Under the pieces are notes generated by a model, which made no database searches, was not told the DNA's origin, and saw nothing but the letters and a program-made list of their open reading frames with translations. 37,218 nt of DNA, taken from assembly GCA_902610905.1 (NCBI GenBank), contig CACLXS010000002.1:103808-141025 (forward strand), in the 5' to 3' direction. This DNA comes from an uncultured SAR86 cluster bacterium. Lineage in GTDB: Bacteria > Pseudomonadota > Gammaproteobacteria > Magnimaribacterales > D2472. Made by a program: the position numbers and the translations under genes. Positions 1-10,239 of this stretch are shown here, piece by piece (within the stretch, counting starts at the first letter, position 1; each line of letters begins with the position of its first letter).

Positions 1-34
1 TTACAAACTAATTCTAATCTATAGATAGACTTAC

Positions 35-322
35 TTAAAGCTTCTTATACCATTTTGGTATAACGTCAATGCCCAACTCTTGTGCTTTCTTAATCACATA
101 AGGGATAGTAATAGGACTGAAAGGCAAAATTGTTAATACGCCCAGTCCTAAACTTTTGAATATTTCATTTAATTGATTATTTGCATAGTCAATTTCATCC
201 TCAGATGCAGTGCCTTCAATTTGTTTAACAAAAATGTCGAGCATTTTTTTATTTTCTTCAGACTCCTCTAAGAAACTATCTTTTATCTTAAGAATAAATT
301 TTTGTATTTTTTTGGTATTCAT
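35..322 (-). CDS. Small LETM1-like protein (hypothetical)
   Basis: A 95-residue protein with no characterised counterpart that I can name. The N-terminal half is charged and probably helical, with many Lys and Glu. The C-terminal part (about residues 55-95) reads as a hydrophobic stretch with PFSPITIPYVIKKAQELGI followed by a final IPKWYKK. This pattern, a proline-rich hydrophobic turn, a helix ending in LGI, then a terminal Pro-aromatic, resembles the ribosome-binding end of LETM1 proteins and short bacterial relatives. The similarity is from memory of the motif, not a search. It starts with ATG and lies divergent from nth, 26 bases away. No good Shine-Dalgarno is visible. Function unknown. 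Confidence 0.6.
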   Translation of the reverse strand: MNTKKIQKFILKIKDSFLEESEENKKMLDIFVKQIEGTASEDEIDYANNQLNEIFKSLGLGVLTILPFSPITIPYVIKKAQELGIDVIPKWYKKL

Positions 323-348
323 TTTTAAGATAATATTATGCTACATTT

Positions 349-1008
349 ATGGGCATGACAAAATCTGAAAGAGCGCAGATAGTTTTAAAAATTCTTAATA
401 AAACTTACCCAAAGACTCCAATACCTCTTGATCATAAAGATAACTTCACATTGCTTGTAGCTGTCCTTCTTTCTGCTCAATGCACTGATGAGAGAGTGAA
501 TCAAGTCACCCCCAAATTATTTAAAATTGCTTCGAATCCTCAAAAAATGTCAAAATTATCCCAAAATCAAATATATACAATTATTAAGCCGTGTGGCTTA
601 GGACCGAAAAAATCAAAGGCCATTAAAGAGCTTTCATCAATTTTATTAAAAAAATTTAATGGGGAGGTGCCAAATAATTTTAAAGATCTTGAAGCATTAC
701 CAGGAGTTGGTCATAAAACAGCATCTGTTGTAATGAGCCAAGGTTTTGGTTTGCCTGCTTTTGCAGTTGATACCCATATACACAGATTAGCTCAAAGATG
801 GGGTTTGACTAATGGTAAGAATGTAAAAAAAACTGAAGCGGATCTTAAAAAGCTTTTTGATAAATCGTTATGGAATAAGCTACATCTTCAAATTATTTTC
901 TGGGGTCGTGAATTTTGTCAGGCCAAAACTTGTTATGGTTTGAAATGTGATGTCTGCAAAGCATGTTACCCAAAAAGAATTAAACCATTTTCACACAAAA
1001 AGCCCTAG
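349..1008 (+). CDS. nth: Endonuclease III (DNA glycosylase/AP lyase)
   Basis: Base-excision repair enzyme that removes oxidised pyrimidines and cleaves the abasic site. The 219-residue length fits the family. The helix-hairpin-helix LPGVGHKTA lies at 117-125 with the catalytic Lys at 123, and the catalytic Asp is D141 in the VDTHIHR motif. The C-terminal iron-sulphur loop is unusual. Cysteines fall at 190, 195, 200, 203 and 206, not in the classic C-X6-C-X2-C-X5-C spacing, so cluster binding is likely but of variant geometry. Two in-frame ATGs (349 and 355) are equally possible starts. It usually neighbours rsxE in gammaproteobacteria; that is not seen here. Confidence 0.93.
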   Translation: MGMTKSERAQIVLKILNKTYPKTPIPLDHKDNFTLLVAVLLSAQCTDERVNQVTPKLFKIASNPQKMSKLSQNQIYTIIKPCGLGPKKSKAIKELSSILLKKFNGEVPNNFKDLEALPGVGHKTASVVMSQGFGLPAFAVDTHIHRLAQRWGLTNGKNVKKTEADLKKLFDKSLWNKLHLQIIFWGREFCQAKTCYGLKCDVCKACYPKRIKPFSHKKP

Positions 1009-1058
1009 ATGAATTAAAATATCGGTTCTTTTACTTTTACAACACTTAGGATTAATTA

Positions 1059-2360
1059 ATGGGTTCAAATATTAAAGATATAAATCTTTCTCAAAGCGAT
1101 GCAATTTTCAGTAATTCAGAATCTATAAAAGAATACGATCAAGAATTGTGGACCTCTTTTGAAAAAGAAGCTGTTAGACAAGAAGATCATATAGAGTTAA
1201 TAGCTTCAGAAAATTATGCAAGTCAAAGAATACTTGAAGCTCAAGGTTCACTACTTACCAATAAATATGCTGAAGGATATCCGTCAAAAAGATATTATGG
1301 TGGTTGCGAATATGTAGATATTGCTGAAGAAATTGCTATATCCAGAGCTAAAGAACTTTTTAAGGCTGATTATGCAAACGTACAACCACATTCGGGCTCT
1401 TCAGCAAATGCGGCTGCATTTTTAGCTCTACTAGAACCAAATGATACGATTCTTGGAATGAGCTTGGATCATGGCGGACACCTTACACACGGTGCAAAAG
1501 TCAATTTCTCAGGAAAAAACTATAAAAGTATTCAATATGGGCTTCATCCAACTACTAACGAAATTGATTACGATCAAGTTAGAACTCTAGCAATCGAACA
1601 TAAGCCAAAATTAATAATCGCTGGTTTCTCTGCATATTCAGGCATTATTGATTGGAAAAAATTTAGAGACATAGCTGATGAAATAGGCGCATATTTTTTA
1701 GTAGATATGGCACATATATCGGGATTGGTTGCATCTGGTCATTACCCATCACCGGTACCCTTTGCAGACGTGGTTACATCAACTACTCACAAAACTCTCA
1801 GAGGACCAAGATCTGGAATTATTTTGGCTAAAAGCAATGAGTTATTAGAAAAAAAACTTAACTCTGCTGTATTCCCTGGATCACAAGGTGGTCCATTAAT
1901 GCATGTCATAGCAGCTAAAGCTGTTTGCTTTAAAGAAGCTTTAGAGCCAGCTTTTAAAGATTACATTCAAGATGTAGTTGATAATGCAAAAACAATGTGT
2001 GAAGTTATCATGTCACGTGGTGTTGATGTTGTTACTGGTGGTACTGAAAATCATATCGTACTGGTTGATTTAATAAATAAAGATATAACAGGTAAAGATT
2101 TAGAAAAAGCATTAGGTGATGTAAATATAACTGTTAATAAAAATGCCGTTCCAAATGACCCAAGATCACCATTCGTTACTTCCGGTGTAAGACTTGGAAC
2201 TCCAGCTGTAACAACTAGGGGTTTTAAAACTGAAGAAATTAAATTATTAAGCAATTGGATATGTGATGTTATCGAAAATATTAATGACGATAATGTTATG
2301 ACAGAAATAAAAAATAAAGTAATTAAGCTAACAAGTGAATATCCAGTCTATAATTTATAG
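1059..2360 (+). CDS. glyA: Serine hydroxymethyltransferase
   Basis: PLP enzyme converting serine and tetrahydrofolate to glycine and 5,10-methylene-tetrahydrofolate, the main source of one-carbon units. The 433 residues include the family hallmarks: [10 protein letters not shown] near 44-53, the substrate loop with RYYGG at 78-82, and [11 protein letters not shown] near 241-251 with the PLP Lys at 245. The N terminus is about 16 residues longer than the usual 417-residue enzyme and no later ATG offers a shorter form. It leads a plus-strand operon: its TAG is followed at once by the nrdR ATG. The glyA-nrdR-rib order is the common gammaproteobacterial one. Confidence 0.97.
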   Translation: MGSNIKDINLSQSDAIFSNSESIKEYDQELWTSFEKEAVRQEDHIELIASENYASQRILEAQGSLLTNKYAEGYPSKRYYGGCEYVDIAEEIAISRAKELFKADYANVQPHSGSSANAAAFLALLEPNDTILGMSLDHGGHLTHGAKVNFSGKNYKSIQYGLHPTTNEIDYDQVRTLAIEHKPKLIIAGFSAYSGIIDWKKFRDIADEIGAYFLVDMAHISGLVASGHYPSPVPFADVVTSTTHKTLRGPRSGIILAKSNELLEKKLNSAVFPGSQGGPLMHVIAAKAVCFKEALEPAFKDYIQDVVDNAKTMCEVIMSRGVDVVTGGTENHIVLVDLINKDITGKDLEKALGDVNITVNKNAVPNDPRSPFVTSGVRLGTPAVTTRGFKTEEIKLLSNWICDVIENINDDNVMTEIKNKVIKLTSEYPVYNL

Positions 2361-2849
2361 ATGCATTGTCCGTTTTGTCAGGCTGAAGACACAAAAGTTA
2401 TTGATTCAAGACTAGTTGCAGATGGTTCGCAAACTAGAAGGAGAAGGTCTTGTGAAGTATGTCATGCTAGATTTACTACATTTGAAACAGTAGATTTAGC
2501 TTTGCCTAGAGTGGTCAAAAGTGACGGTCAAAGACAGCCATTTGATGGTTCAAAATTAAAAAAAGGCATGCTTAGAGCGCTTGAGAAAAGACCCCTATCA
2601 TCAGAAAATATTGATACAGTTTTTGGGAAAATCTTAAATGAGATTAGAACTAGTGGTTTAAGAGAAATACCATCTATAAAAATTGGTGAAATAATGATGA
2701 ATGCTTTAAAAGAAGTAGATACTGTTGCATATGTAAGATTTGCTTCTGTTTATAGAGATTTTCAAGACATAAAAGATTTTTCAGAAGAGATTAATTCACT
2801 CCGCAAAGAAAAACCAAAAAGAAATTCAAAAAATAAATCAAAAAAATGA
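2361..2849 (+). CDS. nrdR: Transcriptional repressor NrdR
   Basis: ATP/dATP-sensing repressor of ribonucleotide reductase genes. The 162 residues contain an N-terminal zinc ribbon (CPFC at 3-6 and CEVC near 31-34, preceded by TRRRR) and an ATP-cone domain from about 49 to 139 beginning VVKSDGQRQPF. The C terminus is a Lys-rich tail. The start codon follows the glyA stop with no gap, and the stop overlaps the ribD start as ATGA, so translation is likely coupled along the operon. I saw no clear NrdR box in this window and no nrdAB genes, so its targets are elsewhere. Confidence 0.95.
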   Translation: MHCPFCQAEDTKVIDSRLVADGSQTRRRRSCEVCHARFTTFETVDLALPRVVKSDGQRQPFDGSKLKKGMLRALEKRPLSSENIDTVFGKILNEIRTSGLREIPSIKIGEIMMNALKEVDTVAYVRFASVYRDFQDIKDFSEEINSLRKEKPKRNSKNKSKK

Positions 2850-3856
2850 ATTATGAGGAATTCATGAAGAGAGCGATTTCTCTTGCAAATCAATATAAAT
2901 ATACTGCTAAGCCTAATCCAGTTGTTGGATGTATTCTCATAAAAGATAACGAAATAATATCAGAAGGAGCGCATGAAAAATTTGGCTGCAATCATGCAGA
3001 AATCAATGCTATAAATTCTGCAAAATTATCTCTTGGTAAAAGTTTCAAATCCTTTAAAGAGCTTACTTTAATATGTACATTAGAACCCTGTAATCATACT
3101 GGCAAGACAGGGCCATGCACTGAAGCAATAATTAGCTCAGGCATTAAAAATGTTGTAATCGGTGCCTTGGATCCCAACCCACTTGTTTCTGGGAAAGGCA
3201 TTAAAAAACTAAAAAAAAATGGTATTAATGTAATAAGTGGTATATGTGCTGAATTGGTAGAAGAGCAAAATAAATTTTTCTTTTTTAAAAATAAATTTAA
3301 AAGGCCCTTTATAACAGCAAAAATTGCCTCATCCTTAGATGGAAAATCTCATTTACTTAATGATCAACAAACATGGATCACTTGTAAGAAGTCTAGAGAA
3401 GATGTTCAAAAACTAAGAGCTTCTGTGGACGTAATTCTAACCGGAGGCAATACAGTTAAAAATGACAATCCAGTTATGAATGCTAGAGTTGATTTTCCAA
3501 TTAACCAGCCCAAAAAAATCTTATTAAGTAGCAAAACTAATTTTAACTTTGATGCACCGTTTTTTAAGAATGCGGATTTTGAAATTATTAAAGAGCGTGA
3601 CATTAAAAATGTTGTTAATAAATTTAAGAGTACAGATATTACTTCAATCCTGGTTGAGGCTGGGCCAAAATTAATTAACTCTTTTTTAAATGAAGGTTTG
3701 GTCGATAAATTAATTATTTATGAATCAACTTCGCAGCTTGGGCCAAATGGAGTAAATTGGTTCAAACAAGATAATACTGTCGAAAAACTGGGTTTTAAAC
3801 TAGAATCGTCCTATAAAATTGAATCAGATACAAAAAAAATATACATAAAGTGTTAA
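2846..3856 (+). CDS. ribD: Bifunctional riboflavin deaminase/reductase RibD
   Basis: Catalyses the second and third steps of riboflavin synthesis: deamination of the diaminopyrimidine, then NADPH reduction of the ribosyl side chain. The deaminase domain (about 1-145) has the zinc and proton-shuttle motif HAE at 50-52 and PCNHTGKTGPC at 81-91, giving ligands H50, C82 and C91. The reductase domain (about 148-336) starts RPFITAKIASSLDGK. At 336 residues it is somewhat shorter than the E. coli enzyme (367). It overlaps nrdR by 4 nt (ATGA). No ribE (riboflavin synthase) follows, unlike in many relatives. Confidence 0.95.
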   Translation: MNYEEFMKRAISLANQYKYTAKPNPVVGCILIKDNEIISEGAHEKFGCNHAEINAINSAKLSLGKSFKSFKELTLICTLEPCNHTGKTGPCTEAIISSGIKNVVIGALDPNPLVSGKGIKKLKKNGINVISGICAELVEEQNKFFFFKNKFKRPFITAKIASSLDGKSHLLNDQQTWITCKKSREDVQKLRASVDVILTGGNTVKNDNPVMNARVDFPINQPKKILLSSKTNFNFDAPFFKNADFEIIKERDIKNVVNKFKSTDITSILVEAGPKLINSFLNEGLVDKLIIYESTSQLGPNGVNWFKQDNTVEKLGFKLESSYKIESDTKKIYIKC

Positions 3857-4929
3857 AAGATAATATAAAAGACATCATTCAAGATATTCAAGCAGGGAAA
3901 ATGGTTATTATTCTTGATGATGAATCTCGGGAAAATGAAGGAGATTTAGTCTGCGCTGCTGATAAAGTCACACCAGAAATTATTAATTTTATGGCTTCTA
4001 AGGGAAAAGGTTTAATTTGTCTCCCACTTAGCAAAGATTTAATAAATAAATTTGATCTTAAAATGATGACTAATAAGAATAAGGCCGCTAACAGAACAGC
4101 TTTCACTGTTTCCATTGAGGCTGCTGAGGGAATTACAACTGGAATTTCTGCAGCTGATAGAGCTCATACTATTAAGACTGTTGTAGATAAAAATTCTAAG
4201 GCTTCTGATATTGTTCAGCCAGGTCATATTTTCCCTTTAAAGGCTATGGAGGGTGGAGTTCTAAGTAGAGCCGGACATACTGAAGCGGCATGCGATCTTG
4301 CTAAGCTTGCTGGTTTTCAGTCTGCTGGTGTAATTTGTGAAATTATGAATGATGATGGCACTATGGCACGAAGAGATGATCTAATTCAATTTGGTGAAAA
4401 GCATAATATAAAAGTTGGGACGATAGCTGATCTAATTGATTTAAGACTTTCATCAGATTCAACTATTGAGGCCATTAATAAAAAAATTATCAAAAATGAG
4501 TTTGGAGAATTCAAACTTATTGTTTGGAAGGATAATGTTAATGATGAATATCATTTTTCATTGACTAAAGGTGACTTATCAAAAGTAGAATCTCCTTTAG
4601 TGCGTGTTCAAACTCAAAGCATTCTCCAGGATACTTTAGGAATTGAAGAAATGGGTAAAAACTGGTCTATAAGAAAATCTATTGAGAGAATCTCTAGAGA
4701 GGAAGCAGGATTATTTGTATTAATTAATCACAGAGATGCAAAAAGTTATTGGCTCAACAAGCTTGAAGACAAACAAATTGAGCCAAAAAGAAATAGAAGG
4801 GTTATTGGTGTTGGCTCTCAAATATGCAGAGCATTAAATCTAAAAAAAATCACAGTGCTTGGAACGCCTACTAAATATAATGCTGTATCAGGTTTTAATA
4901 TTGAAATAACAGGTTTTGTAAATGAATAA
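3850..4929 (+). CDS. ribBA: DHBP synthase with degenerate GTP cyclohydrolase II domain (RibBX type)
   Basis: The N-terminal half (about 1-200) makes 3,4-dihydroxy-2-butanone 4-phosphate from ribulose 5-phosphate. It keeps DDESRENEGDL (R27, E28, D32), RAGHTEA (H143) and the CEI glutamate E164. The C-terminal half aligns in outline with GTP cyclohydrolase II, but where the family has the zinc cysteines of GEVCTGD...LRCDCG this protein reads VRVQTQSILQDTLGIEEM. No zinc cysteine survives, so this half is very probably inactive. The start is GTG at 3850, overlapping the ribD stop by 7 nt; ribH overlaps its end by 8 nt. Similar RibB-RibA-like fusions with dead RibA halves are known in proteobacteria, so a separate ribA is expected elsewhere. 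Confidence 0.9.
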   Translation: MLKDNIKDIIQDIQAGKMVIILDDESRENEGDLVCAADKVTPEIINFMASKGKGLICLPLSKDLINKFDLKMMTNKNKAANRTAFTVSIEAAEGITTGISAADRAHTIKTVVDKNSKASDIVQPGHIFPLKAMEGGVLSRAGHTEAACDLAKLAGFQSAGVICEIMNDDGTMARRDDLIQFGEKHNIKVGTIADLIDLRLSSDSTIEAINKKIIKNEFGEFKLIVWKDNVNDEYHFSLTKGDLSKVESPLVRVQTQSILQDTLGIEEMGKNWSIRKSIERISREEAGLFVLINHRDAKSYWLNKLEDKQIEPKRNRRVIGVGSQICRALNLKKITVLGTPTKYNAVSGFNIEITGFVNE

Positions 4930-5338
4930 GATTTTAATTGTGCATACCTCTTGGTATAGCGAATACATTGATGAAATGATACAGATTGCAACTAATGTTA
5001 TTTCAGAAAGTAAGTATGAATATGAAACTACCTGTGCTCCGGGTGCAATAGAACTTGCTGCATTGGGTAAATATTACTTAATTAAAAATGAATCATCATT
5101 CTATTCTGGCATTCTATTCTTAGGAATTGTTATCAGAGGAGAAACAACTCACTATGATTTAGTTACTAACGAGGCCTTCAGATCCATCGGAGACTTAGCT
5201 CTAACTTATCCAAACATTTCAGTAATTAATAATGTATTGTGTGTTGAGAACTCCGACCAATTGATTAAAAGATTAAAAATCAACACAAAAAATAATACTC
5301 TAGCCTTAATTGAACTTATCAATGAAAAATCTAGCTAA
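4922..5338 (+). CDS. ribH: 6,7-dimethyl-8-ribityllumazine synthase
   Basis: Condenses the RibD and RibB products into the lumazine precursor of riboflavin. The 138 residues carry the family signatures: an N-terminal aromatic loop (HTSWYSEYI), the CAPGAIELA version of the PGAxE motif near residue 40, and GIVIRGETTHYD with the catalytic His in the mid region. Next comes VLCVEN in place of the usual VLTxEN. The C terminus is short for the family (about 155) and lacks the usual KGxEAA helix. It overlaps ribBA by 8 nt and nusB begins inside its last 17 nt. Confidence 0.92.
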   Translation: MNKILIVHTSWYSEYIDEMIQIATNVISESKYEYETTCAPGAIELAALGKYYLIKNESSFYSGILFLGIVIRGETTHYDLVTNEAFRSIGDLALTYPNISVINNVLCVENSDQLIKRLKINTKNNTLALIELINEKSS

Positions 5339-5732
5339 TTTTAAGATTCAAATCCGAACCAGAGAGTATCTAGTTCAAGCTATATATCAATATTTCTTTA
5401 ATAACCAAGAAATATCTGACATTGTCGATCAATTTAAAGATGAGCATAAAAATAAAAAGGTTGATTTTGATACATTTTCTTCATCGTTAGAATCAATTAA
5501 AAATAATAAAAATGAATTCAAAGAAATTTTAGACTCCATGAATGTTAAAGATTCAAATATGGATCTGATAGATAAATCAATTTTATACTTTGCTTTAAAT
5601 GAAATGATATATGGTGAGTTAGATAAGCCTGTGATTATTGACGAATCGTTGAGGCTTTCAAAAAAATTTTCTAGTCCTGAGTCTTATAAATTTATAAATG
5701 CTAATTTAGATAAATTTCTCAAATTAAATTAA
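5322..5732 (+). CDS. nusB: Transcription antitermination protein NusB
   Basis: RNA-binding partner of NusE in rRNA antitermination. Recognised from an N-terminal TREYLVQAIYQY (equivalent to the RRARExAVQALY motif) and the C-terminal helix pair with ALNEMIYGELDKP, IDESLRLSKKFSSPES and KFINANLDK. The gene position after ribH is standard. I chose the ATG at 5322 (136 residues). The frame extends four codons upstream to a TTG at 5310, but that would only lengthen the overlap with ribH and has no better ribosome site. It ends one base before the convergent purA stop. The middle (residues 30-75) is poorly conserved and Asn/Lys rich. Confidence 0.92.
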   Translation: MKNLANFKIQIRTREYLVQAIYQYFFNNQEISDIVDQFKDEHKNKKVDFDTFSSSLESIKNNKNEFKEILDSMNVKDSNMDLIDKSILYFALNEMIYGELDKPVIIDESLRLSKKFSSPESYKFINANLDKFLKLN

Positions 5733-5733
5733 T

Positions 5734-7824
<2,091 letters not shown>

Positions 7825-7832
<8 letters not shown>

Positions 7833-8895
7833 CTGAATCTCCTTGTCTTAGTCTAAGTGAATTAAGATCTATTCTATTACCTTGATCCATCATCTTATCT
7901 AATGGAAGTAACATTAAGTTATTGCCACTATCTATATCAATCATTACCTTAGTGGTGCTTGATAATACTTTTTGAATTGCATCGATATACATTCTATCTC
8001 TAGTAACCTCAGGTTCTTTTTGATATTCCTCTAGTAGCTTAAGAAATCTTCCTACTTCACCTTCTGCATTTGCAACCACTTCTAATTTATAACCTTCCGC
8101 CTCTCTAATTCTAGCTTGTGCCTGACCTCTTGCTTCCGGTACAATAGTCAGTGCGTATCTTTCAGCTTCATTTTGAAGTCTTTCTTTGTCTTCTCTAGCA
8201 GCAACCACATCATCAAATGCATCTTTAACAGCAGCAGGTGGATCAGTTTTCTCTATATTAACTTGCTGAACTATTAAGCCAGTACCATAATTATCTAATA
8301 TTTGTTGAAGTCTTCCTTGGACTTCGAATGCAATATTTTCTCTTCCCACTGTAAGAGTTTGTTCAAGAGTATTATCGCCAACAACATGTCTTAAAGCACT
8401 CTCAATTCCCTGCCTTAAGCTAGTCTCTGGATCTTTCACATTAAGTACAAAATCTTTTAAATTAGCTATCCTATATTGGGCTGATACGGTAACATCAACA
8501 ATATTTTCATCTTTAGTTAGCATGCTATTGGTTTGTGTATACCTTCTTGTAAGGGTTACATTTTCTATATACCTTTCATCTATGCCAGCAAGCCTAAAAT
8601 TTAATCCTTCTCCTTGTTCTTCATAAAATTTACCAAACCTTAAGATAACTGCTCTTTCAGACGCATCTAACTGATATATAGACTGAGATGCATATACTAT
8701 TAAGAATGCAAATAAACCGTATAGAAATAGTCTAGTTGTAGGAATTTTAAACCCACCCCCAGAATCACCACCTGATCCATTGGAAGATGACTTTTTTCCT
8801 CCTAATATTGAAGAAAATTTCTTAACTAAATCATCAAAATCTGGAGCATCATTTTTACCGCCCCATGGATCTTTGTTTTGGTTATCCCAATTCAC
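7825..8895 (-). CDS. hflK: FtsH regulator HflK (SPFH protein)
   Basis: Partner of HflC in the membrane complex around FtsH. The N terminus is the typical soluble Gly/Asn/Asp-rich tail starting NWDNQNKDPWGG, with a glycine-serine run near 34-48. One membrane segment follows at about 55-73, then the SPFH domain from LDASERAVILRFGKF. The coiled-coil end contains RLQNEAERYALTIVPEARGQAQ, a standard HflK motif. The start is GTG at 8893-8895, supported by a Shine-Dalgarno-like CGAGGTAA at 8901-8908. In E. coli hfq and hflX sit between miaA and this gene; here only 58 bases do. Confidence 0.95.
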
Positions 8896-8953
8896 AATAA
8901 TTACCTCGTTTTTTCTTATATTATAAACTGTATCTATGGGCTTATGATTATAT

Positions 8954-9898
8954 TTAAAGAGAAGTTACCAATCTTTTAACAGTTTCTTTAATTTTATGGA
9001 CTGATTTATTTTCAAAAATTTCAAGATTCTCCCACGACCTCATCCATGTAATTTGTCTTTTAGCTAATTGTCTTGTTGCAAACAATGCTGTGTTAAAAAA
9101 TTCATCCTCGTCAATTTCTTTTTTAATGAATGAAATTGCTTGTTTATAGTTTACCGATTTTCTAATAGGGTGATTATCAGCAATTGTATATTTATCTAAA
9201 AGATTTTTTACTTCCTCTAACAATCCATCATTAATAATTGTATCAAGCCTCTTTTCTATTCTTTTATGAAGTATTGACCTATCCTCATCTAGGATACCTA
9301 ATTGTTTTACATTATATTTTTCTAAAAGAAAATTTTTATCTACACGACCTAACAAAGATGTCATACTCTCTCCAGTAAGTTTATAAACCTCTAGGGCTCT
9401 TATAATTCTTTTATAATCAGATTTATTTAAAGTTGCAGCATAATCTGAATCAATAGATACCAGCATTTCATAGAGATATTCATCACTATTTTGTTTTTTT
9501 ACTTCTTCAAGCTCTAATCTGTAATCATCATTTCTAGCAGGCAATGAATCAAGACCATTTATTAATGTCCGAAAATACATCATCGTTCCACCAACAAATA
9601 TAGGTAGGTTATCTCTAGAATGTATTTCATCTATTAATTGCAATGAACTTTTGTAGAAGTCTGATACAGAAAAAATTGAACTAGGCTTAATACAGTCGAC
9701 TAAATGATGTGGATATTTTTCTAAAATATTTTTTGAAGGTTTTGCTGAGCCAATATTACAGTCTTCATAAACCATAACAGAGTCAACACTAACAATTTCA
9801 GCAGGCACTGAATCGCATATCTCGATTGCTAAGTCTGTCTTTCCTGAGGCAGTTGGTCCAAGAATAAAAGCGATAGGCTTTTTTAAAATATTATCCAA
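8954..9898 (-). CDS. miaA: tRNA dimethylallyltransferase
   Basis: Adds the dimethylallyl group to A37 of tRNAs that read codons starting with U. The 314 residues show the P-loop GPTASGKTDLA near 14-24, the DSVMVYEDCNIGSAKP substrate motif near 39-54, and FVGGTMMYFRTLINGLDSLP near 101-120. QLAKRQITWMR lies toward the C terminus. The only in-frame start is TTG at 9896-9898, two bases after the glnB stop. No clear Shine-Dalgarno is seen, so translation probably depends on coupling with glnB. The miaA to hflKC to purA order is gammaproteobacterial, but hfq and hflX are absent. Confidence 0.95.
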   Translation of the reverse strand: MDNILKKPIAFILGPTASGKTDLAIEICDSVPAEIVSVDSVMVYEDCNIGSAKPSKNILEKYPHHLVDCIKPSSIFSVSDFYKSSLQLIDEIHSRDNLPIFVGGTMMYFRTLINGLDSLPARNDDYRLELEEVKKQNSDEYLYEMLVSIDSDYAATLNKSDYKRIIRALEVYKLTGESMTSLLGRVDKNFLLEKYNVKQLGILDEDRSILHKRIEKRLDTIINDGLLEEVKNLLDKYTIADNHPIRKSVNYKQAISFIKKEIDEDEFFNTALFATRQLAKRQITWMRSWENLEIFENKSVHKIKETVKRLVTSL

Positions 9899-9900
9899 AT

Positions 9901-10239
9901 TTAAAGAGCTTCTTCGTTAGTCTCTCCAGTTCTAATTCTGACAACTTCCTCAATAGGTGAGATAAATATTTTTCCATCACCAATTTTTCCTGATCCAGCT
10001 GCTTCTATGATGGCATTTTTAACTTGATCAACCATATCATCTGAGATCGCTATTTCTATTTTTATTTTTGGTAAAAAATCTATGGTGTACTCAGCTCCTC
10101 TATATAACTCAGTATGTCCCTTTTGCCTTCCAAAACCTTTTACCTCAGTCATTGTCATTCCTGACACACCAATTTTATCTAATGATGACCTGACTTCCTC
10201 AACCTTAAATGGCTTAATGATTGCTGTTACTAATTTCAA
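9901..10239 (-). CDS. glnB: Nitrogen regulatory protein PII
   Basis: Small trimeric sensor of 2-oxoglutarate and ATP/ADP that reports nitrogen status. The 112 residues match the family length. The T-loop GRQKGHTELYRGAEYTIDF includes Tyr51, the uridylylation site, and Asp54, which favours GlnB over GlnK in E. coli terms. The C-terminal signature GSGKIGDGKIFISPIEEVVRIRTGE is intact. The start is TTG, fixed by a strong Shine-Dalgarno (AGAGGAGA, 10245-10252) five bases upstream and by the conserved first residues KLVTAIIKPF. The gene starts inside the end of waaA (26-nt overlap). No amtB or glnD is in the window. Confidence 0.97.
   Translation of the reverse strand: MKLVTAIIKPFKVEEVRSSLDKIGVSGMTMTEVKGFGRQKGHTELYRGAEYTIDFLPKIKIEIAISDDMVDQVKNAIIEAAGSGKIGDGKIFISPIEEVVRIRTGETNEEAL

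Noticed and set aside
5310-5321. Upstream TTG start for nusB
   Set aside because: It only deepens the overlap with ribH; the ATG at 5322 gives a normal NusB N terminus.
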